Below, piece after piece: positions 11,748-20,396 of a stretch of DNA of 64,000 nt. This DNA comes from Streptomyces sp. CB02366 (GTDB lineage: Bacteria; Actinomycetota; Actinomycetes; Streptomycetales; Streptomycetaceae): contig NZ_LIVT01000001.1 in NCBI RefSeq assembly GCF_001905905.1, forward strand, positions 789,952 through 853,951. The letters run 5' to 3'. Below the pieces are notes generated by a model that worked only from the letters and a program-made list of their open reading frames with translations, was not told where the DNA came from and searched no databases. Numbering within the stretch: position 1 is the stretch's first letter; each line of letters opens with the position of its first letter. Both the position numbers and the translations under genes were made by a program.

Positions 11748-11774
11748 CTGGCACTCTCCAGGGGGGAGTGCCAG
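11748..11774 (-). promoter_or_regulatory. CIRCE element, promoter-distal side (leader)
   Basis: CTGGCACTC (11748-11756) and GAGTGCCAG (11766-11774) flank a 9-nt spacer, matching the CIRCE consensus TTAGCACTC-N9-GAGTGCTAA bound by HrcA. It lies downstream of the -10 element, in or near the start of the groES leader. Confidence 0.92.
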
Positions 11775-11779
11775 ACCTG

Positions 11780-11809
11780 AGACTATGACCGCGATTAGCA
11801 CTCGGTCAA
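11780..11809 (-). promoter_or_regulatory. groES promoter
   Basis: On the minus strand TTGACC (11804-11809) and TAGTCT (11780-11785) are spaced 18 nt, a good vegetative (HrdB-type) promoter. The -35 hexamer overlaps the spacer of the upstream CIRCE, and the second CIRCE lies just past the -10, so HrcA binding would block polymerase at both ends. Confidence 0.85.
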
Positions 11810-11821
11810 GCGGAGTGCCAA
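11795..11821 (-). promoter_or_regulatory. CIRCE element overlapping the -35
   Basis: TTAGCACTC (11795-11803) and GAGTGCCAA (11813-11821) surround a 9-nt spacer. This copy is close to the full CIRCE consensus and encloses the groES -35 hexamer. Confidence 0.93.
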
Positions 11822-12136
11822 TTCACCACCCTCGCGCCGCCCCGGCCGGGGGCTGGGCCGGTACGCCGCCGCCGTCCCGGCCCCGGCCCGGCGGGAGCGC
11901 CGCCGCCCTCTCCACCGGGCCCCGTCGGGTCGCCGTCCGGACAACGCGGGGAGGGAGCGCGGGGTTCCGTACAGCGCCGCCGGAGCGACGCGTCCCCACA
12001 GCCGCCGCCCCGGCGCGGCCGGAGGGGAGCACGGCCGCGCCGGGCCCGGCGGCCGCGCGGAGCCGCTGCCGGGGGGCGGCAGCCGGGCAGGGGTGCGGGC
12101 CGCGCCCCCGGCGGGGCGGGTCGCACCGGCCGAGGA
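11822..12136. other. Gene-free GC-rich spacer
   Basis: Upstream of the second CIRCE and downstream of the deacetylase stop codon. I see only very GC-rich sequence, with a weak 7-bp hairpin around GCTGCCG/CGGCAGC near 12063-12082 that might terminate the deacetylase transcript. No supported reading frame or clear promoter. Confidence 0.5.
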
Positions 12137-13069
12137 TCAGACGTAGTCCTCCAGCTTCGCCACCGCGTAGCCCTTGTCCGTGATGGTCTTCATGACCTGG
12201 CGGATCATGTCGGGCATCGAGCCCTTCCAGTCGTCCTCGCCCCGGAAGTGGGTGAGGACGATGTCGCCCGGGTGCAGGTCCCGGTCCCACTCGCGCCACT
12301 CCATGCGGTCCGGGAACGCCTCGGAGGCCCACAGGGGTACGGCGGTGATCCCGCAGGACTTGGCGGCGACGAGGGTGTCGCGGTTGTAGTTGCCGTAGGG
12401 CGGCCGGAAGAGGGTGGGCCGCTTCCCGTACTGCTGGAGCATCTTCTCCTGCTGGCCGCAGATCTCCCGCTTCTGTTCGGCGGCGGAGAGGCCGGGCAGG
12501 TAGCGGTGGTTGAGGGTGTGGTTGCTGAGGGCCACCCCGCGCCGCTGCATCTTCCGGAAGTAGCCGTAGTCGTCGCTGGTGACGTAGTCACTGAGGAACG
12601 CGCTGTACGGGATGTCCAGTTCGGTCATCATCCGCAGCAGTTCGGGGTCCTTCTCGGCCCCGTCGTCCATCGTCAGGAAGACGATCTTCTCCTTGGTCGG
12701 GACGGTGGTGAAGACGGGCGGCAGCCCCGCACCGTCCTGGACCTCGAACCCCTGGCGGGTGGTGATGCGCGGCTTCTCCGCCGGTGGCTCGGGGGCCGCG
12801 AGCGGGGTCTTGGCGAGCCCCCACCTCTTCGCGGCGAGGGCCCGTGCGGCCTGCTTCTTCGCGGCCTTCTCCGCGTACGTCTCCGGGGCTCGGGCCGGTC
12901 CGGCCTGCGGGGCCGACTCGCCGGGCCGGCCGGCGGCGGACTTCACGGGCCCGCCGCCGGCCGCCGTCTCGCCCCCCTCCTCCCTCTTCTCCGGCGCCGC
13001 ACATCCGGAGGCGAGGGCGGCGGCCAGCAGGGCCGCCAGCACGACGACGCCCTTTCCGTGCCATTTCAT
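12137..13069 (-). CDS. Polysaccharide deacetylase lipoprotein (NodB domain)
   Basis: A 310-residue predicted lipoprotein. The hydrophobic signal ends in a lipobox (ALASGC, cysteine about residue 23), followed by a charged linker and a NodB carbohydrate esterase 4 domain from about residue 125. The metal and catalytic motifs are visible: TMDDGAE (the catalytic Asp pair), SNHTLNHRYL (HxxxH zinc ligands) and RPPYGNYN. Such enzymes remove acetyl groups from N-acetylglucosamine in glycans or peptidoglycan outside the cell. The ATG at 13069 gives a proper signal peptide, though its ribosome site is weak; an in-frame ATG 11 codons upstream is possible. Substrate unknown. Confidence 0.88.
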   Translation of the reverse strand: MKWHGKGVVVLAALLAAALASGCAAPEKREEGGETAAGGGPVKSAAGRPGESAPQAGPARAPETYAEKAAKKQAARALAAKRWGLAKTPLAAPEPPAEKPRITTRQGFEVQDGAGLPPVFTTVPTKEKIVFLTMDDGAEKDPELLRMMTELDIPYSAFLSDYVTSDDYGYFRKMQRRGVALSNHTLNHRYLPGLSAAEQKREICGQQEKMLQQYGKRPTLFRPPYGNYNRDTLVAAKSCGITAVPLWASEAFPDRMEWREWDRDLHPGDIVLTHFRGEDDWKGSMPDMIRQVMKTITDKGYAVAKLEDYV

Positions 13070-13180
13070 GGCTGATTTTTCGTTTTGTCGTACTAGCTGC
13101 ATGGCGCCGCATCCTGCCAGCTGCCGGGGTACGCGCCCTCCCGACACCGCGAGCACTCCCGCCCGGTCCCCCGGCCGGCC

Positions 13181-13215
13181 CACACCCGCGCACCGGCGCA
13201 CACCCGCGCACCGGC
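13181..13215. repeat. 17-bp tandem direct repeat
   Basis: CACACCCGCGCACCGGC occurs at 13181-13197 and again at 13199-13215 (period 18 nt), between the divergent deacetylase and methyltransferase genes. The second copy runs into the palindrome CCGGCATGCCGG (13211-13222). Confidence 0.7.
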
Positions 13216-13235
13216 ATGCCGGTATACCGCCCACA

Positions 13236-14459
13236 ATGGACCGGGTGAACGCTTCGACCTCCTCCGCCGCGGCCGACGACCCCGCCCGCGCCGCCTTCGC
13301 CGCGCTGCGCACCCCTGAGGGCGAGCAGTTGCTGGCCGAGCTGCGCGACCACGACCCCGCCGACGAACTGGCCACCGCGACCCGGCTGCGCCGCACGTAC
13401 CCGACGGAGCTGGTGTCGGCGGCGCTGGGCCAGGCGCGGCTGCGGCAGCGGGCGGCGGCGAAATTCGGCGCCGAGGACGCGTACCGGATGTTCTTCACGC
13501 CCAACGGGGTCGAGCAGGCCACCCGCACCTCGGTCGCCGCCCACCGCGCGGCCCGGTTCGCCGGGCTCGGCGTGCGGAGCGTGGCGGACCTGTGCTGCGG
13601 CATCGGCGGGGACGCGATCGAGCTGGCCCGCGCCGGGATCTCCGTGCTCGCCGTGGACCGCGATCCGCTGACCGTCGAAGTGGCCCGCGCCAACGCCGGG
13701 GCGCTGGGCCTGGACGGGCTGATCGAGGTGCGGTGCGCCGATGTCACGGAGATCGACGCCTCCCCGTACGACGCGGTCTTCGTGGACCCGGCCCGGCGCG
13801 GCGGCCGGGGCAGGATCTTCGACCCGGAGGCGTACTCTCCGCCGCTGTCCTGGGCGACGGCCGCCGCGCTGCGAGCCCCCCGGGCAGCTCTGAAGATCGC
13901 TCCGGGCGTCCCGCACGAGGCGATCGGCCCGGAGGCGGAGGCCGAGTGGATCTCGGTCGGCGGGGACGTGAAGGAGGCGGTGCTCTGGTACGGGGAGGGC
14001 TTCGCGCCCGGCGCGTTCCGGGCGACGCTGCTGCCGTCCGGGGCGACCCTGACCGCCCCGGCCCCGCTGCCCGCTCCGCCGGTGGGCCCGGTCGGGCGCT
14101 ATCTGTACGAGCCGGACGGCGCGGTGATCCGGGCGCACCTGGTCGCCGACATCGTGGAGCGGTGCGGCGGGCGGCTGGTGGACGAGACGATCGCCTACGT
14201 CACGAGCGACGAACCGTACTCCTCCCCCTACGTCTCCGGTTACGAGATCACCGATCAACTGCCCTTCAACCTGAAGAAGTTGAAGGCGCTGCTGCGGGAG
14301 CGGGAAGTCGGTGTGCTGACCGTCAAGAAGCGCGGATCGGCGGTCGAGCCGGAGGAGGTGCGCCGCCGGATGAAGCTCGCGGGGCCGAACGCGGCGACGG
14401 TCTTCCTGACCCGCGTGGCGGGCGCGCCGACGATGCTGATCGGCCGCCCTCTGCGCTGA
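13236..14459 (+). CDS. Class I SAM-dependent methyltransferase, THUMP-like
   Basis: A 407-residue methyltransferase. After an alpha-helical N-terminus (about 1-110) comes a Rossmann-type SAM-binding motif DLCCGIGGDAIELA near residue 117, the acidic end of strand 2 in VLAVDRDPLTV, and an acceptor motif VFVDPARRGGRGR near 180. The C-terminal third (KLKALLREREVGVLTVKKRGSAVEPEEVRR) matches the THUMP-like RNA-binding module of this actinobacterial family. An RNA substrate is therefore plausible but unproven. ATG 13236 or the in-frame GTG three codons later may be used; neither has a strong ribosome site. Confidence 0.82.
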   Translation: MDRVNASTSSAAADDPARAAFAALRTPEGEQLLAELRDHDPADELATATRLRRTYPTELVSAALGQARLRQRAAAKFGAEDAYRMFFTPNGVEQATRTSVAAHRAARFAGLGVRSVADLCCGIGGDAIELARAGISVLAVDRDPLTVEVARANAGALGLDGLIEVRCADVTEIDASPYDAVFVDPARRGGRGRIFDPEAYSPPLSWATAAALRAPRAALKIAPGVPHEAIGPEAEAEWISVGGDVKEAVLWYGEGFAPGAFRATLLPSGATLTAPAPLPAPPVGPVGRYLYEPDGAVIRAHLVADIVERCGGRLVDETIAYVTSDEPYSSPYVSGYEITDQLPFNLKKLKALLREREVGVLTVKKRGSAVEPEEVRRRMKLAGPNAATVFLTRVAGAPTMLIGRPLR

Positions 14460-14608
14460 GCCGGCCCGCCCGGCGATGCGCGGCCCGGCGACCCGGCACG
14501 GCGGGCGGCGGAGCGGGCTCCGGGCGGCCCGGCCGTTCCCGGACCCGCCCGGTCTCCGCTCCGCGGCGGGCGGGGCGGCCGGGCTCCCGGTCGGGCGCGC
14601 TCACGGAG

Positions 14609-15367
14609 TCACCGCCCCGCGCCGGAGCCGCCGCCCGTCGCGGCTCCGGTCCCGCCCGCCGGCCCGCCACCGGTACCGGCGCCGGTCCCGACGCCCGTGC
14701 CCGGCCCGGGAGGAGCCGCCTCCGCGCCCGTTCCCGTACCGCTCCCCCTCAGCACGCCCAGCACCCAGCGGCGGTGTGCCAGGGCGGTCACCGCGCCCGT
14801 CAACGCGGTCAGCCAGGCGATCATGCCGACGCCCATCACCAGGACGACCAGCCCGTACGTGTCCCGGCCCGGTTCGGCGCTCGCCGGCCCGATGACGCAG
14901 AGGGCGAGGCCCGTCGCGCCGAGGGCGAACGACAGCAGCAGCCAGGTGAGGCTCATGCCGGGCATCCGCAGCCGCCGGTCGCGCTCCGGATCGCGGTCCA
15001 GCGCGCCCCAGGAGGCCAGCAGCACACGGACCTTCCGGTCCCGGAGGACGCCGACCCAGAAGAAGACGGCGGCCGGGACGAAGACGGCGGCGCCGAGGAC
15101 CAGGCTGACGGCTCCGCCGATGACGCTGACGAAGTCGACCAGGTCGATGGCCTGTTCGAGCATGCCGATCCCGGCGCCCACCAGGCTCCAGCCGATCGCG
15201 GCGAGCGCCGCCCACATCCCCAGCAGCCCGAGCCGTCCCGGCCCCACGTGCATCCTCACCAACACGCCCAGAACCGCGGCCCGGTCGGCGAGCATCGCCT
15301 CGCGGTCGGGCCAGGACCGGATCTCGACGGGCGGCGGAGGGGGCGGGAGCGGGGCACGGCGTGACAT
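14609..15367 (-). CDS. Hypothetical membrane protein
   Basis: A 252-residue protein that I do not recognise. It has a proline-rich N-terminus (APLPPPPPPVE), then four probable transmembrane segments in two pairs, at about residues 46-66, 80-105, 138-158 and 168-192. The pairs are separated by a basic, arginine-rich cytoplasmic loop (RDRKVRVLLASWGALDRDPERDRRLR). The C-terminal 45 residues are a low-complexity Gly/Thr/Ala tail. Third-position G/C bias supports the frame, and ATG 15367 begins just inside the preceding intergenic region. No operon partner gives a clue. Confidence 0.68.
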   Translation of the reverse strand: MSRRAPLPPPPPPVEIRSWPDREAMLADRAAVLGVLVRMHVGPGRLGLLGMWAALAAIGWSLVGAGIGMLEQAIDLVDFVSVIGGAVSLVLGAAVFVPAAVFFWVGVLRDRKVRVLLASWGALDRDPERDRRLRMPGMSLTWLLLSFALGATGLALCVIGPASAEPGRDTYGLVVLVMGVGMIAWLTALTGAVTALAHRRWVLGVLRGSGTGTGAEAAPPGPGTGVGTGAGTGGGPAGGTGAATGGGSGAGR

Positions 15368-15444
15368 GAGCGGAACATTACCGAGCCGGGCCGGCCCACC
15401 GCCGAGGACCGTACGCTCGGGCGTCGCGCAGCGTCTGGCCCCCG

Positions 15445-15909
15445 TCAGGCATCGCGCAGTGCCTGGATGTCCAGCTTGGTCATGCCGAGCATCGCCTTCA
15501 TGGTCCGGTCCGCCTTCGCCCTGTCCGGGTCGGCCAGCAGGCGGGGCAGTTCGTTCGGCACGATCTGCCAGGAGACCCCGAACCTGTCCTTGAGCCAGCC
15601 GCACCGCCCCGTCTCGCCGCCCTCGGAGAGCGCGTCCCAGAACCGGTCCACCTCGGCCTGGTCGGCGCAGTCCACGGAGAACGAGATCGCCTCGGTGAAC
15701 GGGAACTGCGGGCCGCCGTTGAGCCCCGTGTACTCCTGGCCCGCGAGCCGGAAGCCGACGGTGAGGACTGAGCCCGTCCCGCCGGGGCCGGCCTCGCCGG
15801 AGTAGGTGGTGTCCAGGATCCGGGAGTCGCCGCCGAAGATCGCGACGTAGTGCTCGGCGGCCTCCTGGGCCTGCCCGTCGAACCAGAGACAGGGGGTGAT
15901 CTTCTGCAT
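15445..15909 (-). CDS. VOC family protein (PhnB / 3-demethylubiquinone methyltransferase-like)
   Basis: A 154-residue member of the VOC superfamily of the PhnB-like group. Landmarks are ITPCLWFDGQAQEAAEHYVAIF at the N-terminus, GLNGGPQFPFTEAISFSVDC centrally and CGWLKDRFGVSWQIVPNELP, with a C-terminal helix ending DIQALRDA. These proteins fold as paired beta-alpha-beta-beta-beta modules. The old methyltransferase label is not supported by a SAM site. The biochemical role is unknown. It stands alone between a membrane protein gene and the MFS transporter gene. Confidence 0.85.
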   Translation of the reverse strand: MQKITPCLWFDGQAQEAAEHYVAIFGGDSRILDTTYSGEAGPGGTGSVLTVGFRLAGQEYTGLNGGPQFPFTEAISFSVDCADQAEVDRFWDALSEGGETGRCGWLKDRFGVSWQIVPNELPRLLADPDRAKADRTMKAMLGMTKLDIQALRDA

Positions 15910-16106
15910 GGCCTTCTCCTCGTCGAACCGTCCGTACGCCCGGCCCGGGCGGCCGCGACGTCCGGAAGGTAGACCGGTCCCGCCGCCGGAACTCATCGGA
16001 CTCGCCCCGGATCGCCCGCCCGTGCCCGTACGCCACCGGTACGGCCCCACCGGAAGCCGGGGCGACGAGGACGGCCCGCCGGGCGGCCGTCGCCGGGGGA
16101 ACGGCC

Positions 16107-17585
16107 TCACCGGGGCACGGCCGCCGCCCTTCCTTCCGCCGGCAGCAGCACGTACGCCACCGGCGCCGCCACCGCCAGGAGGCCCGCCGCGACCCACAGC
16201 GCGGCCGCGTGCCCCGAGGACAGCGCGGCGGGCCCCGTGGCGTCGCCGGTGACCTGGACGGCGACGGTGACCAGGACCGCGAGGCCGAGCGAGCCGCCCA
16301 CCTGGCGCGAGCTGTTCAGCAGCCCCGAGGCCATCCCGGTCTCCTCGGGGGCCACACCGGTCGTCGCGGCCGTGCCGAGCGGGACGAAGCAGAGTCCGAT
16401 GCCGAAGGAGCAGAGCAGCGACGGGCCGAGGACGGAGACGAGGAAGGAACCGCCGACCGCGGCGGTCGCCGCGAACCAGGCCATGCCGAGCGCCGCCGGC
16501 ACCGCGCCCGCCGCCATCAGCCGCCGCATGCCGAGGACCGCGATCGCGCGGGGGGCGAGGACCGAGCCCGCGACGACGCCCGCGCAGAACGGCAGGAACG
16601 CCAACCCGGCGGCGGTCGGCCCGAAGCCGAGGACCAGTTGCAGGTGGAGGGAGAGGAAGTAGAACGCGCCGAACTGGGCCGAGGCCAGCAGCAGGCAGAA
16701 CAGGTTCGCCGTCAGGACCGGCCGCCCCTTCAGCAGGCCGGGGCGGAGCAGCGGGGAGGCGGTCCGCAGCTCGACGGCGACGAAGGCGGCCAGCAGGAGC
16801 ACCGCCCCGCCCAGCGAGGTGAGCGTGGCCGGCGAGGTCCAGCCGTGGTCCGAGGTCCGTACCAGAGCGAAAACCAGCAGGGTCGTCCCGGCCGTGGCCA
16901 GCAGCGCCCCGGCCACGTCGAGCCGCGCCCCGGTCCGACGCCGGCCCCCGACCGGTCCGGTGCGCGCGGTGGCGGCCAGGGCGAAGGCGACGATCGGCAC
17001 GTTGACCAGCATCACGGACCGCCAGTCCGCCGCGTCGGTGAGCACCCCGCCCGCCAGCACCCCGACCGCGCCGCCCGCCGCGCCCGCCATGCCCCACAGC
17101 CCGAGCGCCCGGGAGCGGGCGGGCCCGGCCGGGAAGGCGAGGGTGATCAGGGCGAAGGCCACCGGGGCGAGGGCCGCCGCACCGGCCCCCTGCACCGCCC
17201 GCGCCGCCACCAGCGAACCGGGCGACCAGGCCAGCCCGCCCGCCAGACTGGCGAGCCCGAACAGGACCAGGCCCGCCGTCAGGACGCGGCGGGGCCCCAC
17301 CAGGTCGGCGAGCCGGCCGCCGAGCATGAGGAGCCCGCCGAAGGCGAGGGCGTAGGCGTTCACCACCCACAGCAGCCCTTCCCCCCGGAAGCCGAGGCCG
17401 CCGCGGATGTCCGGCAGCGCGATGTTCACCACGGACATGTCCAGCGACACCAGGAACTGCACGGTGAGCGCCACCGTCAGCAGCCACCGCGCGTGCTTCT
17501 CCCCCGCCCCCGGTCCGCCCTCCGCCCTTCTCTCCGCCCTTCTCTCCGCCGTGGGCGCCGCCCCTGTGCTCCCCGCGTCGTCCAT
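16107..17585 (-). CDS. MFS drug exporter, DHA2 (EmrB/QacA) type
   Basis: A 492-residue major facilitator protein with about 14 predicted transmembrane segments. Motif A-like GGLLMLGGRLADLVGPRRVL is near residue 70, and the motif C region is VGVLAGGVLTDAADWRSVMLVNVPI near 155. It likely exports hydrophobic or toxic compounds with proton antiport. The hydrophilic N-terminus repeats AERRAERRAEGG. The divergent TetR gene 104 nt away is its probable repressor, with the AT-rich interval holding a TACGCGTA palindrome. Substrate cannot be read from the sequence. Confidence 0.88.
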   Translation of the reverse strand: MDDAGSTGAAPTAERRAERRAEGGPGAGEKHARWLLTVALTVQFLVSLDMSVVNIALPDIRGGLGFRGEGLLWVVNAYALAFGGLLMLGGRLADLVGPRRVLTAGLVLFGLASLAGGLAWSPGSLVAARAVQGAGAAALAPVAFALITLAFPAGPARSRALGLWGMAGAAGGAVGVLAGGVLTDAADWRSVMLVNVPIVAFALAATARTGPVGGRRRTGARLDVAGALLATAGTTLLVFALVRTSDHGWTSPATLTSLGGAVLLLAAFVAVELRTASPLLRPGLLKGRPVLTANLFCLLLASAQFGAFYFLSLHLQLVLGFGPTAAGLAFLPFCAGVVAGSVLAPRAIAVLGMRRLMAAGAVPAALGMAWFAATAAVGGSFLVSVLGPSLLCSFGIGLCFVPLGTAATTGVAPEETGMASGLLNSSRQVGGSLGLAVLVTVAVQVTGDATGPAALSSGHAAALWVAAGLLAVAAPVAYVLLPAEGRAAAVPR

Positions 17586-17628
17586 GGCGTCCCTCCCCCT
17601 TCGCGGTCCCTCGGCCGGATAATTACCA

Positions 17629-17636
17629 TACGCGTA
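17629..17636. promoter_or_regulatory. Possible TetR operator core
   Basis: The palindrome TACGCGTA is centred in the AT-rich part of the MFS-TetR divergent interval (ATTACCATACGCGTACAGAA). Its place between the two starts suits a TetR operator, but the symmetry is short. Confidence 0.35.
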
Positions 17637-17689
17637 CAGAAAATAAACGCACCGGTCGGCGGAGGGCGCCGGAAGAGGAGAATGCCCGG

Positions 17690-18436
17690 GTGTCAGGCAG
17701 CGAGAAGACCGATCAGCAGAAGAAGAGGGCGCCGGGGCGTCCCGTGGGGCGGCCCCGCCGCCTCGATCCGGACGTGATGGTCGCCACCGCGCGCCGCATC
17801 GTCGAGGAGGAGGGGGTGGAGGCCCTCTCCATGCGCCGGGTGGCGAAGGAGCTGGGCAGCACGCCCATGGCGCTGTACCACTACGTGCAGGACAAGGACG
17901 AGCTGCTGATGCTCACCCTGTCCGGCATGACCGCGGCGTTCCCGCGCCCGGAGCTGCCCGAGGACCCGCGCGAGCGGATGGTGGCGGTGGCCGCGCACAT
18001 GCACGCCGTCGTCGGCCGCATCCCCTGGGTGCTGGACGTCCTGGCGCTGGGCGGCCTGACCGACCGCAACGCCCTGTGGATGGTGGAGGAGATCATCGAC
18101 TGCGCGCTGGCCTGCGGCCTCTCCCCGGCACGCTCGGTCCGGGCCTACCGGGCCATCTGGAATTACGTGTACGGGGACCTGGTCTTCCGCAGGGCGGCGG
18201 ACCGCCTGGCGAAGACCCCTTCGCGCCGGGAGTTCTTCCCGGAGCTGATCACGGAGGCGGACGCGGCGGAGCTGCCCCGGCTCACCGGGGTCAAGGACCG
18301 CTGGCGGGAGTACGCCGCCGACTACGAGGCCGTCGAGGAGCTGGACGCCCTCGTGGAGGGCCTGGTCCGCCGCGGAACACGGGACGGGGAGAGCGGGGAC
18401 GGGGCCGGGACCGGCGGCAGGGGCACGGGCGCCTGA
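17690..18436 (+). CDS. TetR/AcrR-family transcriptional regulator
   Basis: A 248-residue TetR-type repressor. The helix-turn-helix is at about residues 25-70 (VMVATARRIVEEEGVEALSMRRVAKELGSTPMALYHYVQDKDELL), and a TetR_C-type ligand domain follows. The GTG at 17690 is preceded by AGGAG at good spacing. An ATG 8 nt earlier is out of frame. It is transcribed away from the MFS exporter and most likely represses it, being released by a transported ligand. The Gly-rich C-terminus is low complexity. Confidence 0.88.
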   Translation: MSGSEKTDQQKKRAPGRPVGRPRRLDPDVMVATARRIVEEEGVEALSMRRVAKELGSTPMALYHYVQDKDELLMLTLSGMTAAFPRPELPEDPRERMVAVAAHMHAVVGRIPWVLDVLALGGLTDRNALWMVEEIIDCALACGLSPARSVRAYRAIWNYVYGDLVFRRAADRLAKTPSRREFFPELITEADAAELPRLTGVKDRWREYAADYEAVEELDALVEGLVRRGTRDGESGDGAGTGGRGTGA

Positions 18437-18517
18437 CCCGCCCGCAGGCGCGCGGGCCCTCTCCCCGGCCGGCGCTCCGCGTGCCTTCGCCACCGGCCCG
18501 CCCGCGCGCGGGGGCCC

Positions 18518-18787
18518 TCAGTCCACCGCCTCGAAGCGCCAGCGGTGCACCGGGCGGGTGATCAGGTCGGCGTCGGGCTCGGGGAGTTCGGGGAGGTCGT
18601 CGCCGTACGAGGCGTCCTGCCACCACGTCATCACCAGCACCCGGTCCTGCGGGGCGCGCAGGAGTTCGCGGCGGTGCGGTGCGCGGGCCAGTTCGGCGGA
18701 GCGGGCCCGCGCCCACTCCAGGAGTTCGCCGCCCCGGCCCTCGACGGCGCGGGCCTCCCACATCAGGACCATGGTCGCGGTGCTCAT
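18518..18787 (-). CDS. Hypothetical protein downstream of tsaD
   Basis: An 89-residue protein I cannot name. [21 protein letters not shown] at the start and [12 protein letters not shown] in the middle look like the alternating strand-helix pattern of a small alpha/beta-barrel (antibiotic-biosynthesis-monooxygenase-like) fold, which is an inference. Its ATG overlaps the tsaD stop by 4 nt, so the two are translationally coupled and part of the tsaB-rimI-tsaD transcript. Confidence 0.75.
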   Translation of the reverse strand: MSTATMVLMWEARAVEGRGGELLEWARARSAELARAPHRRELLRAPQDRVLVMTWWQDASYGDDLPELPEPDADLITRPVHRWRFEAVD

Positions 18788-19893
18788 GAGTACAGGTTGT
18801 CCTTGCTGATCTCGTGCACGTGGTCGTGGGAGTGCCCGTGCGCGGTCCCCGGCACGTGCGGCTCCGTGACCGGCAGCGAGGAGTCGGCGGACAGCTCCAG
18901 GTCGGAGGGGAGCCGGTTGCGGGCGACCATCTCCGCCCCGAGCGCCGCGACCATCGCGCCGTTGTCGGTGCAGAGCTTCGGGCGCGGCACGCGCAGCCGG
19001 ATGCCGGCGCGTTCGCAGCGCTCCTCGGCCAGGGCCCGCAGCCGGGAGTTGGCCGCGACGCCGCCGCCGATCATGAGGTGGTCGACGCCCTCGTCCTTGC
19101 AGGCGCGGACCGCCTTGCGGGTCAGCACGTCCACCACGGCCTCCTGGAAGGACGCCGCCACATCCCGTACCGGCACCTCCTCGCCCGCCGCGCGCTTCGC
19201 CTCGATCCAGCGGGCCACCGAGGTCTTGAGACCGGAGAAGGAGAAGTCGTAGGGGGCGTCGCGCGGGCCGGTCAGACCGCGCGGGAAGGCGATCGCGGCC
19301 GGGTCGCCCTCCTTGGCGAGGCGGTCGATGACCGGCCCGCCGGGGAAACCGAGGTCCAGCACCCGGGCGATCTTGTCGAACGCCTCGCCCGCCGCGTCGT
19401 CGATCGTCGCGCCGAGCGGGCGGACGTCGCTGGTGATGTCGGGGGCCAGCAGGAGCGAGGAGTGGCCGCCGCTGACCAGCAGCGCCATCGTCGGCTCCGG
19501 CAGGGGGCCGTGCTCCAGCTGGTCGACGCAGATGTGCGAGGCGAGGTGGTTGACCCCGTAGAGCGGCTTGCCGAGCGCGTACGCGTACGCCTTCGCGGCC
19601 GAGACGCCGACGAGCAGCGCCCCGGCGAGACCGGGCCCCGAGGTGACGGCGATCCCGTCGAGGTCGCGGGCGGCGACGCCCGCCTCCTTCAGGGCGCGCT
19701 CGATGGTGGGGACCATCGCCTCCAGGTGGGCCCGGGAGGCGATCTCCGGGACGACGCCGCCGAAGCGGGCGTGGGCGTCGACGCTGGAGGCGACGGCGTC
19801 CGCGAGCAGCGTCGTGCCGCGCACGATGCCCACGCCGGTCTCGTCGCAGGAGGTCTCGATGCCGAGTACGAGGGGTTCGTCGGCAGCCATCAT
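18784..19893 (-). CDS. tsaD: tRNA t6A threonylcarbamoyltransferase subunit TsaD
   Basis: A 369-residue TsaD (Kae1/Qri7 family), which transfers the threonylcarbamoyl group to A37 of ANN-decoding tRNAs together with TsaB and TsaE. The ASKHA-fold start [15 protein letters not shown], the metal-binding HLASH ([11 protein letters not shown]) and the nucleotide loop [10 protein letters not shown] are present. A His-rich C-terminus ([12 protein letters not shown]) follows the catalytic domain and may bind metal. The start overlaps the rimI stop (ATGA), in the order tsaB-rimI-tsaD with overlapping ends. A downstream ATG one codon later is equally possible. Confidence 0.95.
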   Translation of the reverse strand: MMAADEPLVLGIETSCDETGVGIVRGTTLLADAVASSVDAHARFGGVVPEIASRAHLEAMVPTIERALKEAGVAARDLDGIAVTSGPGLAGALLVGVSAAKAYAYALGKPLYGVNHLASHICVDQLEHGPLPEPTMALLVSGGHSSLLLAPDITSDVRPLGATIDDAAGEAFDKIARVLDLGFPGGPVIDRLAKEGDPAAIAFPRGLTGPRDAPYDFSFSGLKTSVARWIEAKRAAGEEVPVRDVAASFQEAVVDVLTRKAVRACKDEGVDHLMIGGGVAANSRLRALAEERCERAGIRLRVPRPKLCTDNGAMVAALGAEMVARNRLPSDLELSADSSLPVTEPHVPGTAHGHSHDHVHEISKDNLYS

Positions 19894-20396
19894 TCAGTCC
19901 CGTTCTCCGCTGCGTGTTCGTGCATGGTGAGGCGCATGACCAGGGCGTCGATGTTCCCCGGCTGGTAGTAGCCGCGCCGGAAGCCGATCGGTTCGAAGCC
20001 GAAGCGCTCGTACAGCTTCTGCGCCCGGGCGTTGTCGACCCGGACCTCCAGGAGGACGGTGGCGCACTCGAAGTCGGTGGCGGCCTTGAGCAGGTCGGTG
20101 AGGAGTTCGGAGCCGAGGCCGGAGCCCCAGGCGTCCCGGCTGACCGCGATCGTCTGGACGTCGGCCAGGTCGCCGAGGGCGGCGAGCCCGGCGTACCCGA
20201 CGATCCGGCCGGTGGCGGGGTCCTCGGCGACGACGTAGCGGCGGGTGGCGCCGGGGCCGCGCGCGTGGGCCAGCTCGGACCAGAACATGCCGGGCGACCA
20301 GGCGTCGTCCGGGAACAGCGCGTGTTCGAGGTCGAGCACCGGCGCGATGTCCCACCAGCGCATCTCGCGCAGTACGGCGGCGGTGGCTGCGCTCAC
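19890..20396 (-). CDS. rimI: Ribosomal protein S18-alanine N-acetyltransferase RimI
   Basis: A 168-residue GNAT acetyltransferase. The acetyl-CoA loop is [15 protein letters not shown] (near residue 80), and the C-terminal motif [23 protein letters not shown] is typical of RimI. RimI acetylates the N-terminus of ribosomal protein S18 and possibly other proteins. The name rests on this motif set and on its position between tsaB and tsaD, a widely conserved arrangement. The GTG start overlaps the tsaB stop by 4 nt. Confidence 0.92.
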   Translation of the reverse strand: MSAATAAVLREMRWWDIAPVLDLEHALFPDDAWSPGMFWSELAHARGPGATRRYVVAEDPATGRIVGYAGLAALGDLADVQTIAVSRDAWGSGLGSELLTDLLKAATDFECATVLLEVRVDNARAQKLYERFGFEPIGFRRGYYQPGNIDALVMRLTMHEHAAENGTE

